From Beroe forskalii (lineage: Eukaryota; Ctenophora; Nuda; Beroida; Beroidae), in the NCBI GenBank assembly GCA_011033025.1, contig WFMF01000392.1:104882-168881 (forward strand): 64,000 nucleotides of DNA. Reading direction: 5' to 3'. The position numbers and the translations under genes were made by a program. Of this stretch, positions 36,501-48,500 are shown piece after piece (position 1 is the stretch's first letter; each line of letters opens with the position of its first letter). The notes under the pieces were generated by a model, which was not told the DNA's origin, searched no databases, and worked only from the letters and a program-made list of their open reading frames with translations.

Positions 36501-39500
36501 AGAGAAATGTTAAGGCATAGACTAGTAATCTCAGCACTAGCATCCTGTTCAATACGTTTCAATGTACGGTTAACAAGAATGGAAAATGGCGACAAGAATG
36601 GAAAATTTGTACGACAATAATTTATACTTCATAAATTTTATACGACATGAAATTTATACGAAAAAGTCAATATTCGTATAAATATTGTGATGTATAAATA
36701 TTCTGTACTAAGGTAGTAACTTATAAACGGGACCATAATCACCAATTTAATTTCATTCAAATCTGCTTGAAACTTGTAAAATCTTGATTTTTATCAAACA
36801 CACTGCTATTCGTAGATTAATAACAGTCCTACGGAAATTTGAAGTAAAGTGTAGGGCCCTTAAGGGCCATGCAACACATCTAGAATTGCATGGCCCTAAA
36901 TGGCCTCAAATGGCTTTGCCCCCCCCCCCCTCCCATACTAGGCTTTACACGTAACTACCTGCTGTACGTTACTACTAGGCTTAACACGTAACCCTTTGTT
37001 GTACGTTACTGCTAGGCTTTAGCTTTACATAAAACTCCCTGCCGTTACAAGTTACTCCTTGCTGCAGTAAAGTTACTCCTGCCAAGCGTTACTACAAGCA
37101 TTGCACGTGACTACTTTCCCAGTACTTGCGTTGCACGTTACCCAACCCATGCACCAACTAATGCCATTGTCAATTGTGACAGATTATAGCGGCTATAATA
37201 TAGCCGTGAGACATTTTGACATGTTTCTGGATTGTGTTATCGGTGGTTTAAGTTGTTGACAAATAATAACAAGTTTATACGGCTGGGTGTAAAGCTTCAG
37301 CCTCAGTTGTCTTGAACTTCAGTCTTGTCATTGCTGTAAAAGTCCTACTTGAGAAGCTTTATTAATGAGAGGTGCGTAGATCATATAAAAACAATTCAGT
37401 TACAGAAACTGTCAAATGTGCTAGAAAACGTACCTAACACTGATTGATTTAACGTTCCCCTTTTCATGCATTTCTGCGATAATTGGATGCCTGAAGCTGC
37501 CCAATTAGCGGTACTTATCTCTAGGTTCTTGAGAAATTGGAGGCCAATTAGCCGCTAATTAATAGTGTCACATCGTAACACTTTAAGTTGTACAGCACCC
37601 CTACAAATCCCCGCGCGTGGATTCTGTCATATGGTGTAGCTGCTAAGGAGTGATAGTTGGTTAGAGAGTGACGTCATCATCTTTGTTAAACGCGTACCCA
37701 AGATGACGTCACCCCGTCTATTGGTCTACTAACAGTCTTCCTGACTAAACACGCACCAACTCGTCGGACTGCAGAGGTTTCTCTTGAGTACACTCACATA
37801 GGTCACGCGCGGCTAGTAGCAGGGAGCTGATGACGTCATTATCATTGTTTAACATGACGAACTGATGACGCGGCTCTCCCTACCCTCCTGCGCGCGCAGT
37901 GTGTGTGTAGTGTTGCCTCTTATCGTACGGAGGGCGAAGTGTCAACGCGCATATGTGCATATTCCGTAATTATCGTGGTGTCACGTGAGTGTCAATAGAG
38001 CCAATGACGACGCTGTATAACATCCGTGATATTATAGTGTACGAGCCGCTGCAGATTCTCTTTATTCTACCACCTACCTATTGTAGGAGATCTCTTGACG
38101 TGCTTTGTTCGGTATTCAAATCATTGTATTGGTGTATATTATTTTGTAAAACTAAATTAGTTTGGTGAAGGAGCTCAATTGTGTATGTACTTGTTTAGTT
38201 GCCGCCTTCAGTAGTCGCCAAGTCGTGTTCAACCGTGAAGGATCATGGTCAACAAAACTAAGCATCTTACCCGCGTATGTACTTATCATCTTATCATCGA
38301 TACTATTTGACTAACAAATTCCTCCCTTTTCTCGCCTGCTTGACAGTTTTAGTTAATATATGCACTTTTTCCTTGCCCTCCTTGTCTTCATTCCTACGTT
38401 ATAGTGTGTCTGTGAAAATCATTGCACAGTTAGCACCAGTAGAATTACGCTTCACAAATCCATCTTTCATCTCAATTCAAAACAAACATAAGACAAATGC
38501 AACTTTTCATGCGCCCTCCTAAGTTTGACCTTTTACTCAATGGCGGTCGATGGATTCACACAGCACAAGAGGAGAAAAGTAGCGTAACATAAACATTTCT
38601 CATAAAAGCAGTGGCTCTCCATGGTTCCCATAACAAGCGGATTTGGATGGGGCGCTATACCCTAGAATCTAGACATAGGTTTTGAACAAAAGTTACAAGA
38701 TCTTAAACATAACCATGATCCTAACAATCACCAAGTCCCAGGAACATACTCCTCAATCGTGCTGTGCAAGGGATATGTAGTCTCAAGTTGAGGCAGGTTT
38801 CTTCAAAAGTTGAGACAGACATGTCCTCTGAGTTGTTCCAACGTTTGTGTCGAGATACTAGGATGCTGCCATAAAAACGGCATACTCACTTTAACGAATC
38901 TGCCCTGGGATAAATGATTATTTTATGGTCACGATAGTGTTCTAAATTCTAACTAATAAATTCTAGTTTTCAGATGAAATTTATCAAAATTTTGCTCACA
39001 AGCATCGTCCCACAATAACTCAGATATACCTCTCTGGCTCACTTGCCCCCTCCTACTCACGGCTCACCCACACACCTGCTGGCTTCCCTGGAATTGCCCC
39101 CTCCTCAAGAATCACTAAAGGAAGCGACTTACTAACATATCATCACCCGTCCAACTACATCACCCGTCCAACTACATCACCCGTCCAACTACATCCCCCT
39201 CCAACTACATCACCCTCCAACTACATCACCCTCCAACTACATCACCCTCCAACTACATCACCCTCCAACTACATCACCCTCCAACTACATCACCCTCCAA
39301 CTACATCACCCTCCAACTATACCCTCACTCGAACTCCCCCCCCCCTCCAACTTTACCCCCACTCCAACTTTACCCCCTCTCCAAAGTCCAACTATATCCC
39401 CCTCTAACTTTACCCCCACTCCAACTTTACCCCCACTCCAACTTTACCCCCACTCCAACTTTACCCCCTCTCCAAAGTCCAACTATATCCCCCTCTAACT

Positions 39501-42500
39501 TTACGCCCACTTCAACTTTACCCCACTCCAACTTTACCCCCTCTCCAAGTCCAACTATATCCCCTCTAACTTTACGCCCACTCCAACTTTACCCCCACTC
39601 CAACTTTACCCCTCTCCAAAGTCCAACTATATCCCCTCCAACTTTACCCCACTCCAACTTTACCCCCCACTCCAACTTTACCCCCACTCCAACTTTACCC
39701 CTCTCCAAAGAACCAACTAAATCCTCTAACTTTACCCCCACTCCAACTTTACCCCCACTCCAACTTTACCCCCACTCCAAAGTCCAACTATATCCCCCTC
39801 TAACTTTACGCCCACTCCAACTTTACCCCCACTCCAACTTTACCCCCTCTCCAAAGTCCAACTATATCACCCTCTAACTTTACGCCCACTCCAACTATAC
39901 AGTATACCCCCTCTCACGGCACATTCCCGCAGCACGAGCGGATGAAGGCGGAGAGCGCGAGGCAGGCCGAGGAGACGGCCCGCAAGAACGAGGAGACGGC
40001 TCGCAAGAACGAGGTGGCTAACCTCACTGCCACCGTGGAGGCTCGGGATCTGGAGATAGCGGCGCTCAAAGAACAGATGGCGGAGCTGGAGAAAACCGGG
40101 GAAGTCTCCAAGAAGTGCCTCAAAACACTTCAGGTAAAACACAGCGGGGTGATTGATATTTTGGCGCCTAACTTGAAAGTTGTTACCTGCGCACGTGATA
40201 AGTCACGAGAGACTGTATCTTGTTTGACTCTAGTTTTATGGGCTGTTTTTGGATGCTATATCGCTCATAATACCGGATCCTTGATAAGTACAATTACATC
40301 ACTGGAGTACTAGAGTTTGCGATACTTGCCGAAGTGATGAGCGATGACTCATACTGTACATCGGCTGTTACTCAACTTACCGACTTTAGGTCGTAAGCAC
40401 CCACACCGGATATGTTAGCGGTTAATGATGACGTCATTACCAAGCTTTATTGCGTTAAGAAAGTGACGTATAACCGAACCTAATATTCCTGCACGACCTC
40501 TGCTATGATAGCACACTGAATTGACAGGCGGTCAGAATGACTTCATGATAAAAGCGTAATGTAGTAAGTTGATGACGCTGAACCGCCTATTTTCCGTGCT
40601 CGGGTTTTCCTGAGAGTTGGGTGTGTTTCCTGGTCTTCCTCCTGTCATCACCCCCGAGTACGATTATTAAAACATGTGCGGGGTGTGATTTATCCAACAC
40701 ACTGCTTTCACCCTGTGTGGGAAAACTTCTCATACACAAAATATGGTAATTTATTATCCATAGGTAAGTAGGTAGCTAGAGAGCTTAGCAATGGTGTTCT
40801 AAGATTGATTGCGGAGTTAGGGTGCATTGACCTATCGGACTAGAGCGGAGGGCCCCATTCCCCAAGTCTGATTGGTTCTTTGGCTAGTGTGTTCATGAGT
40901 CTTAATCCTTATCCCCATATTGTGACTTCTAAATTTAATGAATTCACTGAACAGGTAACTGTGAAGGAACTGGAAGGAAAAATCTCGGAAATGGAAAGTC
41001 AGAAGGAGGAGCTATCCAGTACCTTCGCTGCTGATTTAGAGAAGGAGAAGACCAGACATAACTCAGAGCTTGAAAAACAGGTATACTCGATATCATTTTG
41101 AAGTTTTAAATTGAGGGTAAGTATTTAACTTATATCTTACAAAATTCATTGCGTTGACAAAACATTTACAAAATCAATAAGTAACTCATAATGAACGATC
41201 AGTCGAAGACTCTAATGATTCTTTTTACTGGGGATATGAGTTTAAAAGTAAAACCGTTTTGAAACTTCACACAAGATAGATAGGAATGTCGTCTTTGCAC
41301 GCTCGCCTGTGTTTCCCACCCGGACAGTCTATGAACTGTAGACTCTTGTCCACACACAGTCCAATCTGATAGAGGAGCTGTCTGCCTGCTTTGTGTCTGC
41401 ACCAGTATCTCGCCGTCTCAAGCCCCAGACCATCACTCACTGCCTGGTGTATATCCGTGAGATTATACCCTCTTATCTCGCTCTCTACCACTCCCCCTGC
41501 CCTCAACACACCCTCCATGTCCGCTCTCTCAAGTAACTCTAATGTCCGGTTGAAGTAGTCGGCAATGTCCGGTAGAATGTCCGCCGAACATGTCCCGTGT
41601 TTGCAGTACTCGTGTTCCCAGAACCGCTCACTACCGTACCCTCGCCACATGCTGGGCCACCTCACCTCCATCTCAGCGAGCAAGGTGGTAGGGAGAGCGG
41701 TGAGGTTGAGTGAGCAGGGAGTGGTAGGGCAGGGAGTGGTAGAGCAGGTGGAACAGTACTGGGGCCAGGAGGAGTAGCTGACACTGGGCCACAGTCCATG
41801 AACTGTCCAGGAGGGAGTGGTAGGGGGGATACACCCACTCCTCTGATAGCAGACTGCAGAATGGCGTTGTAACACGAGGTCTAGGTAGTTGTAGTGAGAG
41901 GAGGCAGGGGTTTGCTGGACCAAGGGCAGGAGGAGGAGGAGGATAAACAACAGAAACATAATGCTAATATAATGCTAATATTATTGTGAAATGAGAGGCG
42001 ATAAAATCAGTAAATAAGTTTGCACAGTCTTATCAAATTTTTGCACCGGAAGTAATTATCGAATCATGATTTAATGGCCTTATCGCTCCTTAGGGGTAAT
42101 TTTATCTTTTTTCAGCAGCAGTGCCATGCCCAATTCCAAAACTGTTCAAATCCTTAATTTCATGACCCGTAATTCAATAAAATTTTCTCTCACGTAACGA
42201 TGACACACATATTCCGCATATCAGAGCACCCTGGGAATCCTAAAACTCTCGTCTCCCAGGTGGGTCAGATTGAAGCTAAACTAAACGAGAAAGAGAAGCT
42301 TCTGGAAGCTCTGAACGCGGAGTTGGCTGAAGTCCGACAACAGAGTTCCACCCTGTCCTCTGAGCTGGACTCCTACAAGAGTGACGCTGAGTCGTCCTCG
42401 GGACTGGAGGAAGAGTTGGCAGCTCTCCAGAAACAACTGGCTTCCCTCTCCACCTTGCCTGCAGGTGGGTGGACTGTGTGGATTGTGGATGTGGGTTTGT

Positions 42501-45500
42501 GTGCGTGTGGCTTGTGTGTGAAATTGTGAGGTTTCACTCAGGAATTCAAGGGTTTGTCACAAGGTTTTATAATTCTACCCTGATCTGGCTAAGTGAATGT
42601 TGTCTAGATAGGTAGCTCTGTCATGTGTGAAATGTTTATCTGTATGTGAGCGGTTAAGTGAGTGGTGCACTGGTCTACGCTGAATGTTCCGGTATTTTCC
42701 AAGGTCTAAAGGTTCCATACTTGCACACCTGAAATATAACTTAAATACCCCATTAGAATATTTTGAGTTTATTTACTTGTCTATTTAGTTTTACAACATT
42801 AACCTTAGCACGAATTGTCCGTCGGTAAGCTATATAAATGGCCAATAGTGTTTTATTGAACATAACATACATAATTTCACGCCTTTCTGACGCATAGCTA
42901 CCTGCACGGTAGAACTTTTTAAATGTCTTCAAGTGAGTTTAACGAAGTTGTGTTAATTAACTAATAAACCTTGTTGATGTACTGCAGATAATTTCATTAA
43001 ATTACCGTCTAACAATCTAACATGGAAAAGGAAATGAATCCTGCCGTGAAGTAGGTAGTGTCTGTGTTAAATGTCTTTCAATGAAACTTTCCACTTATCT
43101 TAATTTAAATATATCTAGACTGTTAACCCGCCATGTTCATTAAACTGAATAAGCATAGCCCATATAACTATCTCTTTTTAAAAGCTATACACTGACTGGA
43201 CTTAATCCGTTTTCAATTAACAATCTAAAGTATTTAAATGTTCAGCGCCGCGATTATCGGCCTCTCGGCGTTGACATTTACCCACCTCCAAAATTTATTT
43301 TCTCCGAATTTTCTTAACATTTTCCGACTCGATTTATCCTGCTGCATTACCGATCCCCACCATAAAAATGATTGAAGTTATTCTCCGAATAATTAGCAAA
43401 TATTGACAAAAAATGGAAGCCATAAAATATTTCTTCTAGCAAGATAATGCAGTGCGTTTTTGTTGTCAGTGCAGTTATATAGTGTATACATTTTGTTACC
43501 AGTTCGTGCAGTTTCGATTTTTGTTGTAGAACGGCTGTAAATTTTAATCTGATTTAGCTTGAATAATGTTTTTGCAATTGAAAAAAGCTTACTAAAGGCA
43601 ATAACAATAAAAAACAACAAAAAATCTAATCAATTTAAGTGATGAGCATGTTTATTATCTCTAAAACCTGGCAATAGCAGTAAGCGCTGTACTACTTGTG
43701 TGTTAATTGTCTCTCCCCGTCCACACAGCTCTGGAAGCAGCAGAAAGCAAGCTCTCGGCCATGTCCCAAAGCCTGGAAGCCAAAGACGCGGAGCACCAGG
43801 AAGTAACCGCCGTTCTCAAGGTGCAGATCAGCGAAAAGGATGAGGCTGTCAACCGGCTCGAACTCGGCATCGCCAACCTCAATGATGACGTGAAGAGGGA
43901 GGTGGAGGCCAAGGGTACTGCCGAGGGCAAGGTTATCGAAATGGGGCAGGAACTGGCGGCGCTAAATGAGAACTTGGCAGCATCCCAGAAAGGTAAAGCA
44001 GAGAGTGGGCGTGAAGCATGTGTGTGGTGTGTGGATGCAGTGTGCAACGGAGTGTGCGAAAAGACGTGAAGCATCATTGGGATCACATCCAAGATAAACA
44101 TTATGTTGTCAGCATCCTGGATCCTCAATCATACCATGATCCTGTGCATTCGATCTTCGCATTTAATTCAGTACATCCTGTCATCACTCAATACATGGAA
44201 ACTTGAGATTTTTCATATTGTGTCATGGAAAACTTCAAAATCATTGCTTGCTTTTTGCATATCATCTCAAGTTCAAATTCACTTATGAATATCTCCTTTT
44301 ATGTTCATGATTTTGATCCTAAAGCAGCCATATTTCATTTCCTCTATGCTAACCCTTTTTCATTAATTGATCATTCTTTCTACATTTCGCAATCAGAAAA
44401 TGTTTCTAATTTGACAAGAAATTCGGTGCTGCCAAATAGCTATTTTCCCTCATTCCAAAACCGACAAACAAGTAGAGAAGTTGCACCAAATTATGCCTGA
44501 AGCACACTCTATCTAGCGTACCTGCCTGAATGCTACCTTCGGTAGAAATTCTAAATCTAGATTCTGGTCAATGGTCATAGACCGCTGGACCTGTGTCACA
44601 TGATCACAGACTCCCAAAGCACAAAGCACCCTTTACAGAGATCACAAAGCTACATTTAACATCATTTAAGTCTTTTCATGAAATATTTCAGAGAGAGAAG
44701 TCCTTAACTCTACATCTGCTGAACTGACTCAGGAACTCCGTGTTTTAAATGACAGAAACTCAGAATTAGAGGGCAAATTATCGGCTACCGATGAAGCCAA
44801 AATTCTGACAGAAACCGAGAATGCGTTCCTGAAAACGCAGTTGACAAACGCTGAGAATGGTACTTCATTTTCTCTTCTTGCTTTGAATCATGAAACATTC
44901 TTTACGCATTCACTCAACCATACCATCTGTCACACCATCAAAAGTTCTATATGAAGTTTGAGGCTATGCTATGCTATTCTTTGTGCCCAGTGTTTTGGAA
45001 TTTCGCTGGTGTTTTTGCTTCATTATTCACTTTCAGATGCTCAAGAGAAGATTTCTAGTCTGGAAAGTAACAATTATTCGCTCCAAACAGAGCTGAACAA
45101 TCTGAAAAACACCCAGAACAACTCTGCTGATTCCCTCTCCGACATTCAGGCTGATCTAGCCTCCAAAACAGCGGACCTTGAGAAACTAAGGTCTCGTAAC
45201 GTAGGGTTGGAAGCGGAGAAACTGGCTCTGGAAAGCACCATCTCAGAGTTACGGGGCACACTTGATTCTGCTAATGAGAACTTGACTTCGCTGCAGCAGT
45301 CCAACTCCACAGAACAAGCCAACTTTTCCGAACAAAACGAGGCTTTCCAAACCAGACTAGGATCGCTGGAGAGTGAGCGAAGTGAGCTGCTGAGTAAGAT
45401 CGAGGAGCAGGAAATAGAGAAGAGTCGGCTGTCTGAGGACACTAAGACCCTACAAGACCTCCTGGCTAAGGTCACCTCGGAGCGAGACCTGGCCCTCAAC

Positions 45501-48500
45501 GACCTCTCAACAGCCCAGGGTGAGATAGGACTCAAGATCGAGGAGGAAGTCCTCAAACAAACCGCCTCGCATCAGGAGCTCCTGGTCGTCGAGCAGGAGC
45601 AAGTCAAGACCCTCAACTCCAGTCTGGTCCAGGCTGAGACCCAGGTTCAAGACTTCAAGAACAAAGTCTCAGAGTTGGAGGCGTTGCGAGCCCAGCTCGA
45701 TTCTGTCGCTGGTAAATTTGTTGTGTTTTGTCTCTTTCTCCCTCTGAGGGTGTGTCGTTTTGTTACCTTGTTCTGGTTCTGATAAATGTGCTAATTGCTC
45801 ACAGTGGTGTTTTGATTTGTAGTTGAAATGGCCAAAGGATGATTCTAAGTTTATTTAATATCAATCGTTTTGGGACCAGTCCATTCAGTACTTTTTGAGG
45901 AGCAAGGCACACCCTGAACAGAACGCAGTTTTCCACTTGTTCGACTGATCAGCCAATCTATGCATAGAATTGGCCAAACAATTGCCCCTCAAAAAGTCGC
46001 TGTTTAGGCTTTTACTCAGGTCTTCTCCAAAAGCTGTTTTTAAGTTTTTTATGAAATGGGTGGCACTGATATGGTGGCCAAGTTACTGTAATTTACATAA
46101 GGACATTAAATTCAGAATATTTTGACGTGTCTTTGAATTTGACCTAAGTGTGTCAACTGATGAAAGAAGATACTTGAGTTACTTCCCTAGAATCCTAGAT
46201 ATTTGATGTTATTATTATTGGTGATGCACCGGCACATATTTGCAGATCTCACAGTGTGCTGAGGTACCTGCAAAATAGGTACCTGGTTTAACCTCAGCAG
46301 ATACCATTTCCTGTAATGTGCCACTTTGTCACAGGTGAACTGTCGGCTTCTAAAGACGAAAAAGCTGCTCTCCAAAAGAGATTCGACGAACTTGACGGTT
46401 AGAATTTGTCTCTTGTTAGTCCTACCAATCATTAGTTGTATAGACTGGTTCTTGTATTATCGTAGGGCTGTTCGGGTCATAAGCATTCAATGTGCTGCTT
46501 TCATTACTCAAGTAAATCAGGAGTGATGATGTTTAAAGGGAGTAAAATATGTTCAGTTTTTTAACTACCTGTGAAGCATTGTTTGAAGCATTATTTCATC
46601 AATTACAGTGGCAGTTCAAACTGCAGTTTTGTGTGCGCAGCAGCGTACAGACATGTTAATATGTCTTTACGCCGCGCAAACATATGCCGCGCACACATAC
46701 GCCGCGCACACAAAACTGCAGTTCAAACTGTCACTGTTAATATCTCTTAATAACATCTGACGCTGGAACTGCACACTTATACTCTTCATTAAGGGAATAT
46801 TGCTAACTATGGACACGCGGCTTTGTGACTATTCCTCAAACTCTTATCATCTAAAACTTTCACTAATACTCTGTCACTGTGAATGATGAAACGAGAAAGA
46901 ATTCCTCATGAACCACGGACTCAATCGTAGACATTTAATTACACTTGTTATCGCATTGAGACCGGCTTCTTGTGAACCATTCTTGCCTCGTTATTGGAAC
47001 ACTGTTTTAGGGTAGATCCATTCTGAAATTCACCCTTCATTGATGAAGTTAACTTCATCCCTTCGGTGCCATATAACCTTTCAAGCAAAGCTGGCTGCAA
47101 GCCTATCCCAATCATCCTGTATACCAGGAGAGTCTAAGTCGAAAGAGAGCAAATACGGGGACATGCAAGAACAGCTGACCCAAATGAAACAGGAAAAGGA
47201 AAAAATAGAAAAATCTATCAAAACTTTCGAGAATTCAATCAAGAGTTCAAAAGGTAATATTTGTACCTGAATTAGAATTGATCGTGCAACCAACTTTAAA
47301 CACAAATTGATCGCCCTGCTGCAATGATGTTTTGTATCCTCGCCCTGTTTGTAAAGACGTAATCATAGATTTTTATCCACGTATCTTAAAATTGTATTTC
47401 TTGCATGACTCGATTCTGCAATTCAGTACAACTATTTTATGATCATTGATCGGCCTGAAACTTGTTGCTTGAATCTTTGTAAAAACGACTTCGATTCACG
47501 GTCGTTCTATATCACCCACTCTTTATATTGGAAGTCTGTTGTGTCTAAGCTAAACACAATAGAGTTTCAATATAGAACTCTAACTACGAGATTACTCCTT
47601 ATCTCGAGATTTCTTATGTCTACAATTCTACACCTTGCATGCTGTTCTGGGTATTCACCAAAGGATCACGAATATCTTTGCTAATGAGAACCCATTCCAT
47701 CACTAATTGATTGAATAATATATAATTATCTTTGTCAATAAATCCTTATTCTAACCAAAGTCATTGTCAAAATCGACATTTGGTACTATTGTAACAAGAT
47801 TTGAGATTGCATGGCGAATTTATGCATGACTTTCAAGTTATTTTTCCATTCATTAGTGAGCTTGAACACTCTACGAAGCTCTTACTTGGGATCTTTTGGA
47901 ATATTTTCTGTACCGATTGCATGAGAATGAGATTCATTCCTGCTCAACTATGATATTTCTGATACGTTTCAGCCCCAATTCAGCGATTCCCATTCTTCTT
48001 CAGACTCCACCAGTGGTGGAATTTATCGATTATATATCATTTACAACTTGTGGTATCAATATATTATGGGCTTTACAGTTGGGATAATATGCCGCAAATA
48101 TCTACACGCTATACACTTACAGTCAAGGTGTTGAGGGGGATGAAGCCTAGCCCGAAAACCCAAGCCCCACCCTACTTTTATGCTTCTTGGTTTTTGAGGG
48201 CATCACCCCCTCCTATATTTTGTACACTCAACAAAATATACAATTTACACATTTTTTGCAATATAGCAGAAAGCATTTAACTCCTCCTTCTCTTCCAGGA
48301 AAGTCTGAGCGGTTGAACGGGAAGCACGAGAAGGAAATCCAGGACATCCGAACCCAGCTATCCAAAGCCAACAAGGATGCGGAAACTCAGAAGAAGGAGT
48401 CCAAACGAAGCAAAGGTAAGATTCTCTGCAAGATTCCAGTTCCTCTAGCTACTAACATGTTCTAGCTACTCACATGTTTAAACAAGAAACATGCCATCTC

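Larger units (their letters stand above)
35347..36937. mobile_element. 1.6-kb element with poly-G/poly-C inverted ends, interrupted by a MITE
   Basis: The left end GTGGGGGGGGGGGCAACGCC with ATTTTAGGCCAT is mirrored by the right end ATGGCCTCAAATGGCTTTGC followed by poly-C and TCCCA. Subterminal TTGGCCCTAG / AGGGCCATG motifs also face each other. A 577-base TA-flanked element is nested inside. No transposase is recognised. Confidence 0.65.
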
